A stretch of DNA of 64,000 nt from Microbacterium paraoxydans (lineage in GTDB: Bacteria; Actinomycetota; Actinomycetes; Actinomycetales; Microbacteriaceae), in assembly GCF_900105335.1 (NCBI RefSeq), contig NZ_LT629770.1:620001-684000 (forward strand). Reading direction: 5' to 3'. Positions 9,401 through 16,748 of this stretch are shown piece after piece. The notes below the pieces were generated by a model, which saw only the letters and a program-made list of their open reading frames with translations, was not told the DNA's origin and ran no database searches. Position numbers and translations under genes: made by a program. Within the stretch, counting starts at the first letter, position 1. Every line of letters starts with the position of its first letter.

Positions 9401-10004
9401 GTTCACCAGCCCCTACTACGAGCGCTTGGAGAGCGCACTCGCACGTCACGAGGCAGCCGGCCACCTTGCAGCCGTCGCGCTCACCGCGCTCGCACCGAGA
9501 CTCACGCCCGGCGAAGACCAGGCCGACCCCGCCGCGCAGCTGGCCGACATGCTCGACCAAGCCACTCAGAAGCTCCGGCCCGGCAAACGAACCACAGTAC
9601 GAGTTGCCGGACTCATCTCCACGCCTGCCGAGCCGATCGCAGACGACATGCAGACCGCGCTCACCGAGCGGCAGGCGCTGATCGAGGCTGCCGCGCGCGG
9701 ACTCCTGCACGACGCCCAAGAAGCGGGAGCCGAATGGGTGGCGCGGCTCGGCCAGCCGAGTTCACGACCCGAAGCGCGAGAGCGGTGGGAAGCACACGCC
9801 GCCACGGTCGCGCTGTACCGCTACCAATACGACGTCAGCGGCCCGGCACCGCTGGGCGACCCGAACATCGTGCGTGGCCCTGACCAAGCGGCCGAGTACC
9901 GAGCCGGTCAGCATGCGTTGCGGCACATCAAGGCGAGTGCTCAACACGATGATCACAGAGGACCTCAGTCGACCGTCGGCAACACACCACGACGTGGACT
10001 CTGA
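6444..10004 (+). CDS. MobF-family conjugative relaxase with RecD-like helicase domain
   Basis: 1186 residues, typical of TrwC/TraI-like MobF proteins. The N-terminal TrwC relaxase domain has the paired tyrosines of PLTRYYTESG (Tyr35-Tyr36), which make the covalent nick, and the metal-binding histidine triad His211 in FDHYDS plus His222 and His224 in PQLHTHVV. The C-terminal half is a superfamily 1 RecD/TraI helicase: Walker A GPAGSGKT (556-563), Walker B LVDESS (Asp629-Glu630), YASTVHRAQG (about 855-864) and VAMTRGKHRN. Translation could also begin at GTG 6438 or 6441; ATG 6444 gives the MTIRVMS start usual in actinobacterial homologues. No coupling protein or type IV secretion genes are in the window. 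It marks a conjugative or mobilizable element. Confidence 0.92.
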   Translation: MTIRVMSSGKGYEYLLKSVVVGDGDREMSSPLTRYYTESGCPPGTWVGTGLMSLDDGRTPALAEGDTVTEEHLARLLGDGIHPVTGGKLGKRFPSLQPPRERIAARVARLDPGLRGAARAEAVERIREGEVAKKPRTAVAGFDLTFSPPKSVSAIWGVADAGTQALIAQAHHAAMRDTIALLEQRVAATRVGAGGIAQMPIVGVIATAFDHYDSRAADPQLHTHVVVSNKVQGVDGRWRTLDSRRLHKAAVALSESYNAFLTDHTARLLGVTWVPVDRGKDRNTGWEIEGVPAALIAEFSRRTTGGSDGGAGIEQVKNRLIEQYVAEHGRQPSAATIAKLRQQATLETRPEKELHSLADLTTDWRARAEVVLGEDAPTWAQHLLDRGATEARLRADDLGLEQIEDLASVVLMSVANRRATWGRFNLHAETMRQIMGVRFATTDDRLQVLDQIVAHAEAESLRLTPDYHRALPAHYVESEGNRFQPVDQIAYSSQDILDAEQRLLAHSQRTGGPALTARLVARHTSRKIRGVRLDPDQAVAITRIARSGLSLDLLVGPAGSGKTTALRALHRAWTAAYGRDSVIGLAPSAAAAEVLGDSLGVRAENTAKFLYEHHHGRWNLEAGQLVLVDESSLAGTLALDRIAEHATEVGAKVVLIGDWAQLSAVETGGAFGMLVRHRQSVPELTDVRRFANDWEKSASLGLRHGRTDALDEYQERGRLADGDAEAMLNAIYEAWRSDRDAGLRTLMIAGTGEMVAQLNERARADLIETGQVEADGLRLHDGTTAGVGDLVVTRLNDRRLSTGRAWVKNGDRWQVTHRYDDGSLAVRRLGRGDKPHGKALVLPAKYVREELELGYASTVHRAQGASVDTAHALVDPEVSSRELFYVAMTRGKHRNHAYVIVPDPHEVEPHLDQPKPLTLIDRLAKVLARSDADLSATETLTLEVDRHASLSTLLAEYDVLAREAQIDRWAALLDIAPFPENVADDVFTSPYYERLESALARHEAAGHLAAVALTALAPRLTPGEDQADPAAQLADMLDQATQKLRPGKRTTVRVAGLISTPAEPIADDMQTALTERQALIEAAARGLLHDAQEAGAEWVARLGQPSSRPEARERWEAHAATVALYRYQYDVSGPAPLGDPNIVRGPDQAAEYRAGQHALRHIKASAQHDDHRGPQSTVGNTPRRGL

Positions 10005-10148
10005 CCCGCGACCTCATCAGGCGCGCGACGACACGCCACGCGGAGAACCACTCGGTGACGACGTTGTGGCGGGTGGAAAACTGCTCCGCCGGGCGTGTCA
10101 CCACGGAACCGACTACGCGGGAGGACGCCGGAAGATACCCTATGTAGC

Positions 10149-11687
10149 ATGGGTACCGCGTACGACTTCCTCAGCTCTCATCTGAAGACGATGGCTGCGC
10201 CGTACCTGTTTATCGGCTCGGGGATTTCAAGACGGTATGCTGATCTGCCCGATTGGGAAGGTCTCCTCAGACACTTTGCTGCATTTACTAGCCACCCGTA
10301 TGAGTACTACCGTGGCCTCGCTTCAGGCGATCTTCCTAAGACTGCCTCACTGCTGGCCAATGAGTTTTACTCGGTGTGGTGGTCCGATAAGCGATTCTCA
10401 GATTCGAGAGACAGGTATGGTCCTGAGGTTACTGATCCCTCATCAGCGCTAAAGATCGAAGTGGCAAGGTATTTCGAAGAAGCGATTGAAGGATTCGAGC
10501 CGACGGCCGAGCACGCTTCCGAGTTCTCGCTCCTGCAGAGCGCAAACGTCGAAGGAGTGATAACGACCAACTTCGACAGGCTGATGTCCGTTGTTTACCC
10601 TGACTACACCGTCTTTACTGGCCAAGATGAGTTGCTGTTTGCCGATCCACAAGGTATCGCGGAAATCTACATGATTCACGGGTCCTCGCAGCAGCCGCGT
10701 TCACTCGTTCTGACGGGGGAGGACTACGAGGACTTTCAAGAGCGAGATGCGTACCTTGCCGCCAAGCTGATGACCTTCTTCGTCGAGCACCCGATCGTTT
10801 TCCTTGGCTACAGCCTGAGTGACAACAACGTACTTGAGATACTTCGTTCGCTGGTGAAGGCGATGCGTGGCACCAACGCGAGCAAGCTTAAGGAGCGCCT
10901 ACTTTTCGTCAACTGGGACTCGGAAGCTTCCCCAGAGATTCGCTCTCGAACTGTGCAGATCGAAGGTGGTCAAATCGAGGCATTTGAGATTGTTGTCCCC
11001 GACTTCATCGACGTCTTTCGAGCGCTAGGAATCAAGGAGAGGGCGCTTCCGGCTCGTGTTCTACGTCAGCTCAAGAATCAGATTTACGAACTGGTGAAGA
11101 GCAACGATCCTGACGGTCGACTCGTGCAGGTTTCCGACATTGAGTCAGCTTCGGATCAACTCGACGTGGTGTTCGGTGTTGGTGCCAAGATGACTGTTAA
11201 AGGGATCATTGGCCTATCTCGCTGGGACCTCGTTGATGATGTGCTTGGTTCGCCAGACCGTGGGCTTCCCAGTGACCAGGTGATATCGGAGGCGTTCGGG
11301 AGTTCCTTCGCTAGCAACTGGTATGTGCCCTACTGGAAGCATCTCCGGCAAGGTGGATTCCTTGACGAGGCGGGGAGCTTGCTGCCGCAGCTTGAGGTCC
11401 CATCCAAGATTCATTCCTATATATCCCGAGAAACCAAGAACCTGGGAAAACGCTCTCTCCCGGATGGTGTGACCTTTCAAGACGTGCTCGATCGCGAAGG
11501 AGAGGACTGGATTCTTGGCCACCCTTGGTCGTTGCTCGACGAGACCCGCGACGGTGAGGGCTTGCGAGAGTACCTGAACAACAACCGAAGCTATCGTCAG
11601 CAGTCCTACTACCTCACGCAGTACGCCAAGTTGGCCGTGACTCTCGACTGGCTGATGTACGGACCCCCGAACGAGGCCAAATCATGA
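10149..11687 (+). CDS. SIR2-family NAD-binding protein, first gene of a putative defence operon
   Basis: 512 residues. The N-terminal half (about 1-290) is a SIR2 fold: the NAD-loop GSGIS at 23-27, the TTNFD motif at 139-143, a catalytic-type His177 in IHGS, and FLGYSLSD near 218-225. The C-terminal half (about 290-512) matches nothing I recognise and may be a sensor or partner domain. Bacterial SIR2 proteins of this architecture (as in ThsA, DSR and SIR2-HerA) degrade NAD+ during phage infection; that activity here is inference. The start at 10149 gives a first strand just before the NAD loop; a TACCCT -10-like box at 10136-10141 suggests a leaderless message. The stop overlaps the next gene by 4 bp. 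Codon choice is much more A/T-tolerant than in flanking genes, a sign of transfer. Confidence 0.85.
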   Translation: MGTAYDFLSSHLKTMAAPYLFIGSGISRRYADLPDWEGLLRHFAAFTSHPYEYYRGLASGDLPKTASLLANEFYSVWWSDKRFSDSRDRYGPEVTDPSSALKIEVARYFEEAIEGFEPTAEHASEFSLLQSANVEGVITTNFDRLMSVVYPDYTVFTGQDELLFADPQGIAEIYMIHGSSQQPRSLVLTGEDYEDFQERDAYLAAKLMTFFVEHPIVFLGYSLSDNNVLEILRSLVKAMRGTNASKLKERLLFVNWDSEASPEIRSRTVQIEGGQIEAFEIVVPDFIDVFRALGIKERALPARVLRQLKNQIYELVKSNDPDGRLVQVSDIESASDQLDVVFGVGAKMTVKGIIGLSRWDLVDDVLGSPDRGLPSDQVISEAFGSSFASNWYVPYWKHLRQGGFLDEAGSLLPQLEVPSKIHSYISRETKNLGKRSLPDGVTFQDVLDREGEDWILGHPWSLLDETRDGEGLREYLNNNRSYRQQSYYLTQYAKLAVTLDWLMYGPPNEAKS

Positions 11688-12553
11688 GCGTTGTAGAGAG
11701 CCAGGCGGCAGCGGCTTCGGCATTGCTTTCGGCTCCCGTTCTCCGCTCAGCGATGCGAGACGGCCCGGCATCGAAGTTGGCGAATCGCACCATTTCAAGT
11801 CTTGTTGAGAGTGGTCTAGCCATTGGCGCATCCACCGTTCGAACACTGATCTGGCGTTGCGACCGATGGCTTTCGCGCCACTACCGTAACGATCTCGTCT
11901 ACCGTAGAGCCGTTCTCGGTCAGATGATCCCGTGGAGCGACGGCATCCTTCTGCCGGAGTTCAGGGTCGGCCGCTCCATCGTCGACTTCTTGGCCGTGAC
12001 AGACTCGTTGCACGCCGTCGAGATCAAGAGCGACCTCGACAACACTTCCCGACTCGATAGCCAACTACACGATTACCGGAAAATTGCACCCTTGGTGTCT
12101 GTTATGGCATCAAAGCGCGTAGTGGAACGACTGCTCGCTGCCCGGGAGTTCGAGACTGTTGGTCTTCACTGGCTTAATGTGAACGGTCGCGTGGAGACTG
12201 TCCGCAACGCGGAGTTTAGCCGTGAATACCTTGACTCAGAGGTCTTAATGCGGTCACTTCGTCGCGCAGAGTATCTCAGAGTCCTGTCTGCTCTTGGCTC
12301 TACTGTTCCCGATCTCCCGAACACGCGGGTGTTCTCATACGCACTAGCAGCTTCCCGAGATCTGGACCCGCTGATTTTCCACAACGCGGTAGCCGATCAG
12401 CTGAGAGCGCGGAAGCCGCGGGCTGGCCGTACATTGATCGCTAAATTGCCCGAACCGGTGCGGCCCGCCGTTTTAAAGCTTGATCCGACGAGACAGCAGA
12501 TATCCAGTCTTCAAGATTGGATGAACCAGGAGGTGGCAAATGTATATGCCTAG
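11684..12553 (+). CDS. sce7726 family protein, PD-(D/E)xK nuclease-like
   Basis: 289 residues. The middle of the protein carries the sce7726 family core GRSIVDFLAV followed by LHAVEIKSDLDNTSRL and a SQLHDYRK helix. The spaced D...E-I-K arrangement (Asp of IVDF, Glu and Lys of VEIKSD) is that of a PD-(D/E)xK nuclease fold, so DNA or RNA cleavage is possible. No function is established for the family as far as I know. It overlaps the SIR2 gene by 4 bp upstream and the sce7725 gene by 14 bp downstream, so all three proteins should be made together. Confidence 0.8.
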   Translation: MSVVESQAAAASALLSAPVLRSAMRDGPASKLANRTISSLVESGLAIGASTVRTLIWRCDRWLSRHYRNDLVYRRAVLGQMIPWSDGILLPEFRVGRSIVDFLAVTDSLHAVEIKSDLDNTSRLDSQLHDYRKIAPLVSVMASKRVVERLLAAREFETVGLHWLNVNGRVETVRNAEFSREYLDSEVLMRSLRRAEYLRVLSALGSTVPDLPNTRVFSYALAASRDLDPLIFHNAVADQLRARKPRAGRTLIAKLPEPVRPAVLKLDPTRQQISSLQDWMNQEVANVYA

Positions 12554-13478
12554 GCTGAGGGCACGACAGCATGAGGTCTTCGCCGTGCGTAACTGCGCCT
12601 CAAGTTTTGCTGCATCTTCGCGTGTCGTACCGGTTCTCGAGCCGGTGGCCGCGCCAAACGACCTCTTCACGCGGAGGTTGGGAGCGATAGCCGACGAGGG
12701 AGGCAGTTGTGACCTCGTCCTTAACCCCTCGGTTGGTGACCTACGTTCGAAGGGTAGTTGGAGAGGGCTTGGCGACTACTACCTTGAGAATGATCTTCTC
12801 AAGCACCACGGACTTGCGGTCCTCTCCAATGCTGACGCTGATCACGCGGCGATGTCACGTTGGATCAGTGAGGCCAGGGGTGCTGGACACGAGTTCACAC
12901 TCGACATCGTTCATGAACTGGATCTCTCCGTGACCCTACAAGGTGCGACGTATCACGGAGTTCGATGGAACATTGCCGAAGATCGGACGGTCCCGGCGTC
13001 ATATGGTCTTCCCCTCGGAGGCCTTCCGGTGGTTTGGGCGAATGACCCGTTTCCTGCTTTGCCGCGCAATCGAGAGTACGTCGGCCGTGAAGAGGGGATC
13101 TTCAGCACTCGCGTTGCCGGCTACAAGAGCGCAGGCTACCTCGGCGTCAGCGATTTCCTCACGCTTGGAAGGGGATTTCAATCCGGCGGCGGGCCTGCCT
13201 ATGCGGTGGTTATCCACTTCACATATGAATCCGGTGATGTTGTCCGCCTGAAGCACTTCTGCTCTGACAGCAACGAGACTCAGGATGACCCGGCTGGGAA
13301 GTTCTTCGAGGCCCTTGAGAAGCTCATCGACTTCGTTGACGAAAGGTCGCTCCCAACAAACCTAGGAATCGACGGGTTCCGCGATCTGTATCAGCGTCAG
13401 CACTTTCCCGGGCTTGGCAAGGTCAAGGAGTTGTCGATCATGAATCACATGTTGGTCATGCAGGACGCAATTATCTAG
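12540..13478 (+). CDS. sce7725 family protein
   Basis: 312 residues. The start MYMPRLRARQHEVFAVRN and the following VVPVLEPV segment match the conserved opening of sce7725 family proteins (M-Y-x-P-x-L-R-x-R-Q-x-E, then P-I-x-E-P-V). Later landmarks include LVLNPSVG and a YLGVSDFLTLG stretch. The fold looks like an alpha/beta barrel, but no catalytic residues can be assigned. A perfect AGGAGG site lies inside the end of the sce7726 gene, 7 bp before this ATG. Genes of this family usually sit next to sce7726 genes, as here; the biochemical role is unknown. Confidence 0.78.
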   Translation: MYMPRLRARQHEVFAVRNCASSFAASSRVVPVLEPVAAPNDLFTRRLGAIADEGGSCDLVLNPSVGDLRSKGSWRGLGDYYLENDLLKHHGLAVLSNADADHAAMSRWISEARGAGHEFTLDIVHELDLSVTLQGATYHGVRWNIAEDRTVPASYGLPLGGLPVVWANDPFPALPRNREYVGREEGIFSTRVAGYKSAGYLGVSDFLTLGRGFQSGGGPAYAVVIHFTYESGDVVRLKHFCSDSNETQDDPAGKFFEALEKLIDFVDERSLPTNLGIDGFRDLYQRQHFPGLGKVKELSIMNHMLVMQDAII

Positions 13479-13579
13479 ATTTCGTGTCGGTATGACTCCA
13501 GTCGGAGAGGGCACGGAGATACGAGCGGACGACTTTGCACGAGGATCCCAGCCTTCCTAACTAGAAGTGAGACATCACT

Positions 13580-13933
13580 TCAGTCATCAGACTGTGATTC
13601 GTCGGCTCGCTTGACGACGCCCTTGGCGACCGGCTTTAGAGGTCTCCAGTCGATGCCGCTGCCTCGCCAGTAGCGGTCGCATTCCGCCTCGATCTCAGAC
13701 TTCAGTTCGTCCAGTTGCGCGTAGTTCGCTTGCTCAGACTTGGACAGACCTGGACCCTTCATCTGTTCTCTGTACGCATCGAGCTTCTCTTGAATTCGGC
13801 GCAAGGCTATACCAGCAGCGCTAGTAAAACCCCTTATGTGGCCGTCATCACGATGATCGCTTAATACCTGTCGAGCAGACTCCTGCGCAGTATCTCGCAG
13901 GAACTCACCTGCCTTTTGAAAGTGACTATTCAT
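13580..13933 (-). CDS. Small hypothetical protein next to the defence genes
   Basis: 117 residues, largely helical and charged, with a predicted coiled-coil-like centre (IQEKLDAYREQMKG and LDELKSEIEAE) and a basic C-terminal end (KPVAKGVVKR) followed by an acidic tail. AAGGAG precedes the ATG at good spacing, which supports it as a gene. I do not recognise the family. It is convergent with the SIR2 operon, about 100 bp away, and lies downstream of the AbiJ/Mrr-like gene on the same strand, so it may be an accessory factor of either. Confidence 0.6.
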   Translation of the reverse strand: MNSHFQKAGEFLRDTAQESARQVLSDHRDDGHIRGFTSAAGIALRRIQEKLDAYREQMKGPGLSKSEQANYAQLDELKSEIEAECDRYWRGSGIDWRPLKPVAKGVVKRADESQSDD

Positions 13934-14029
13934 CGCACTCCTTCCTCGATTCTGCTAGCCGGGCGAGGCTGGCAGCGTACGTCAACTTGCCTTCGTCGCA
14001 CCGATGCCGCTGGCGAACGCCGTCGCGGT

Positions 14030-15055
14030 TCAAAACGGAGTCTCGGCGTTCGTGGACCACGGACTGGTTGGCGTTGGCGGCAACGCACCTTCTGGGAGCG
14101 GTAGGTTTGCGACGACGTAGAGGTTCAAGATGTCGTCGCGATCCATGAACATGATCTGGCTGCGCTTGTGGGCGTCGAGTGCGTTGCCGAGCCAGTTGCG
14201 CGCCGCCTTGGTGATCTCGCCGCCCGCCACGATGAAGGCATGATCGACCAGGACGCGACGATTGGTCTCGGGGTCAAAGATCTCGTGCGCCAGCATCATG
14301 AGCGCCTGGTTGTGGATCTCAGCCATGTTGGCGTTACCCGTCTTGGTTGCCCCCGAAGCGTCGAGCTTGCCCTTCTTCGCCTGGATTCCGAAGTAGAGAA
14401 TGTGCTGCGTCGGCAAGGTGTATCGCATCCAAATGTCCTTGCCGTACTCCAGAGCCTTATCCTTGTGCCCGGCAGCCGTGATGCGGTGGTAGCCAAGCTG
14501 TCTGAACATCGGGAGTAGCACCTCCTCGATGAGGTCATCCTCGCTGCACTCGTTGAGGTACGCCGTCAGGAGTTGCCGCCGTTCCAGCTCAGCCTTGCTG
14601 AAGGGTCGGTGGGGGTTGGTGGCAAGGATGGTCACGGTCTGGGTGCCGACATGACGCAGATAGCAGTGGTTGTCTTCGCCATAGAATGCCTCGAAACCTT
14701 CGCGGCCAAGGACCTCGTTGAGTTGCGCGAGCGCCCGAGGACGGTCTGACCCTTCGTTGAGACGATCGGCCGGGCTCATCAGCTGATCGATGAGGCGACA
14801 GAAGATCTCTGGCGGGCGGTTGGGTCCGTCGTGCGGTTCGGCCAGCATCTGTTCCAGCACATCTGCCACCCAGCGGTGGCGAGTGGAACCGTCATGCTGG
14901 TACTCAGTCTCCAGCTCTTGGAAGAACGAGGTGATGTACATGCTGGACCGGTAGGGGAAGTACTTGGCTTCGTCCTCATTTTCCGCGTCGTCACGGCCCG
15001 TGTTGCCCACGATGAGGTCAGCAAGAGCTTCGAGGTTGCGGCGCTTAAACTTCAC
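14030..15055 (-). CDS. AbiJ-NTD3-like / Mrr-like restriction nuclease protein
   Basis: 341 residues, GTG start at 15055. The N-terminal part (about 1-145) with FPYRSSMYITSFF, DGSTRHRWVADVLEQML, NEGSDRPRALAQLN and CYLRHVGTQT resembles the AbiJ N-terminal domain 3 found on abortive-infection and defence proteins. The C-terminal part looks like a PD-(D/E)xK nuclease in its Mrr variant: Asp207 in YGKDIWM, then ILYFGIQAKKGK with Gln225-Ala-Lys227 replacing the usual ExK, followed by a long EIHNQALMM helix. A role in abortive infection or restriction is inferred from domains and location. The NTD3 call is from memory of the pattern and is less sure than the nuclease call. Confidence 0.68.
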   Translation of the reverse strand: MKFKRRNLEALADLIVGNTGRDDAENEDEAKYFPYRSSMYITSFFQELETEYQHDGSTRHRWVADVLEQMLAEPHDGPNRPPEIFCRLIDQLMSPADRLNEGSDRPRALAQLNEVLGREGFEAFYGEDNHCYLRHVGTQTVTILATNPHRPFSKAELERRQLLTAYLNECSEDDLIEEVLLPMFRQLGYHRITAAGHKDKALEYGKDIWMRYTLPTQHILYFGIQAKKGKLDASGATKTGNANMAEIHNQALMMLAHEIFDPETNRRVLVDHAFIVAGGEITKAARNWLGNALDAHKRSQIMFMDRDDILNLYVVANLPLPEGALPPTPTSPWSTNAETPF

Positions 15056-15419
15056 GGTGCCATTATCGCAAGTGAAGCCGACAGGCCTCCGGACTCAGCA
15101 ACGCTCGTGTGCCGCAGCTCGTGCACGGTCACCTCGGAGTGTGCAGCACAAGGGGACGTCAGAACAAGTCTCTCGTGTGCGTCCAGACGGTCATCCGATG
15201 CACGTTGAACCGCTGACAGATCGAGACCACGCTCTCACCGTTCGCGCGGGCTGTTCGGATAGCGTCCACTTGGCTCTCCGTGAGGGGTGTTCTAGCTCGT
15301 CTCCTAGGGTTCACGACGACTCCCGGCTCATCGTCAGCTGCGCCGTCCGGCTGGTCGCCGAGCACGAGCTTCGCCTGATTCCACGCGGAACTCAGCCGCT
15401 CCAATCGCTGCCAGGTGTT

Positions 15420-15446
15420 CGGTTTGAGTCCACCCGCGTCCACGAA
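15420..15446 (+). other. tRNA 3'-end-like sequence (possible attachment-site core)
   Basis: The string CGGTTTGAGTCCACCCGCG followed by TCCACGAA resembles a T-loop plus 3' acceptor strand, and an intrinsic terminator with a UUCG loop follows at 15450. Such 3' tRNA remnants mark the far end of elements inserted in tRNA genes. The match is imperfect: position 56 would be T instead of the near-universal C and the left half of the T-stem does not pair. Speculative. Confidence 0.2.
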
Positions 15447-15449
15447 TAA

Positions 15450-15471
15450 CCCTCGGTTCGCCGGGGGTTTT
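15450..15471 (+). terminator. Intrinsic terminator with UUCG tetraloop
   Basis: A 7-bp stem CCCTCGG / CCGGGGG (one G-T pair) closes a TTCG loop and is followed by TTTT. It reads on the plus strand and has no intact plus-strand gene directly before it, which hints that the gene it once served was displaced. Confidence 0.6.
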
Positions 15472-15513
15472 CGTGTTTCTGGAGCCAGTGGCATCTCGCG
15501 ATGTCAGGCCCTC

Positions 15514-15557
15514 GCGCCGCATCAGGCAATCTCCGCCCTCCCTGCCTGATGCCGCGC
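15514..15557. repeat. 15-bp inverted repeat at the accessory/core junction
   Basis: 15514-15528 and 15543-15557 form arms sharing GCATCAGGCA / TGCCTGATGC, with 14 of 15 positions complementary and a 14-bp spacer. It lies 58 bp before the HExxH protein gene and just beyond the terminator. It may be an operator for that gene or a recombination site of the neighbouring element. Confidence 0.45.
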
Positions 15558-15614
15558 GATCGCCTGACACGAAGCATACGAAAACGAAACAGGCGCTTCA
15601 GTAGCGTGTTACAT

Positions 15615-16748
15615 ATGCATGCTTCCGTCGCGCGACACCGTCGCCGCTTTGCCCCCGTGATCCTCGGGATTCTCGCCGTCGTCGCGCTCGGGATCGGCGG
15701 TGTGATCGCGTGGCGCCTCCTCGCCCCCACCCCGTCGGACTACGAGGGTCTCGATGCCACTGACAAGGAGATGCTCACCCAGCTGTCGGAGCAGTACGAC
15801 GTCACGGCGGCACATCCGGCGGAGATCTGGACGGACGCCTACCGGTATGAGGAGCAACCGCTGGTGCTGCTGCGCACGCTCGGGGAGAAGAGCTCCTTCT
15901 GGTCGCACGCGATCCTCGTCAACATGAGTGGTGTCACGGACACCTCCGGCATGACGAAGATCGACGTTCCCGGGGCCACCCACCTCGGCGACGTCCGCAT
16001 CAGCCGGACGTTCGCCGCCGGGGATGGGGTGCTGTATGCCCCGTCCAACTTCGGTGTGATCGAGGTGGGCGGCGATGACGTCCTCGCGTTCAAGTACAAC
16101 CAGGCGATGCTCGACACCGAGACCACGACGTCGCAGGGTTTCGCGCGCTTCTCCCTGCACGAGAACTTCCACGTCACGAAACAGGGGATCGATCCCGAGG
16201 CGCCCGGCGCCTGGCCGTGGGAGGCCGGCGGCACGATTCCGGACTACCCGCATACGGCGGCGCAATACGAGTTGCTGCGCGTGGAGGCGCGGATCTTCGA
16301 CCGGGTCGAGACCGAGACCGATCCGCAGGTGCTGGCCGCCCTCGCGTCCGACCTCGCCGCTGTGCGCATGGCCCGCTATACGACGTGGCCGACTCTGGAG
16401 TTGGAGATCGAGCTGGAGGCCATCGAGGGGACGGCGACCTACGTCGAGCGGGCTTTCGACAGAGCACGAGGCCTCACTCCCGTTCAGAACACCTTCACCG
16501 ACGGTCTCGAAGCACTGATCGAGGATCCGGATCAGCAGGCTGTCCTGGAACGCGACTATTCGTACTTCACGGGTGCCCAGCTCGGGCTGCTTCTCGACCA
16601 CATCGCCCCGGACTGGAAGACGCAGCTCGAGCCCGCTCCCACCGGGTCGGCGTCGACTCCTTTCGCGACGCTGCAGCGCGTGACCGGCGTCAGCACGGCA
16701 CCCGACGAGGCACAGCTCCGCACGATTGTGGACCGCTACCTCCCCTAG
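15615..16748 (+). CDS. Membrane-anchored protein with HExxH zinc-protease motif
   Basis: 377 residues. A basic N-terminus (MHASVARHRRRF) and one hydrophobic helix (about residues 13-34) anchor a large extracytoplasmic domain. HENFH at 182-186 in FSLHENFHVTKQ fits the HExxH zinc motif, and Glu271 in EAIEGTATYVE could be the third, gluzincin-type ligand. The spacing is long and I do not recognise a named peptidase family, so catalytic activity is inferred. The ATG at 15615 is chosen because upstream in-frame starts add a stretch with no sequence character. No partner genes are obvious; the DUF3500 lipoprotein gene follows after 273 bp without an ORF. Confidence 0.65.
   Translation: MHASVARHRRRFAPVILGILAVVALGIGGVIAWRLLAPTPSDYEGLDATDKEMLTQLSEQYDVTAAHPAEIWTDAYRYEEQPLVLLRTLGEKSSFWSHAILVNMSGVTDTSGMTKIDVPGATHLGDVRISRTFAAGDGVLYAPSNFGVIEVGGDDVLAFKYNQAMLDTETTTSQGFARFSLHENFHVTKQGIDPEAPGAWPWEAGGTIPDYPHTAAQYELLRVEARIFDRVETETDPQVLAALASDLAAVRMARYTTWPTLELEIELEAIEGTATYVERAFDRARGLTPVQNTFTDGLEALIEDPDQQAVLERDYSYFTGAQLGLLLDHIAPDWKTQLEPAPTGSASTPFATLQRVTGVSTAPDEAQLRTIVDRYLP

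Larger units (their letters stand above)
15159..15494 (-). pseudogene. Remnant of a serine recombinase (C-terminal HTH only)
   Basis: The last 45 codons encode a resolvase/invertase-type C-terminal HTH: RARTPLTESQVDAIRTARA then GESVVSICQRFNVHRMTVW. The roughly 130-residue catalytic domain with its nucleophilic Ser should lie upstream (15495-15900) but that DNA belongs to another gene on the opposite strand. The N-terminal 60 residues of the open frame do not look like recombinase and partly read through a terminator hairpin. I therefore call it a truncated gene, probably cut at the edge of the accessory region. Less likely it is a small stand-alone HTH protein. Confidence 0.55.

Noticed and set aside
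15420..15446. A complete tRNA or tmRNA gene
   Set aside because: Only a 3'-end-like string is visible; T56 and the unpaired T-stem rule out an intact tRNA, and no anticodon arm or tag frame is found upstream.
15501..15614. Upstream extension of the HExxH protein to 15501
   Set aside because: The extension runs through the 15-bp inverted repeat, adds no signal features, and the ATG at 15615 gives a normal basic start before the membrane helix.
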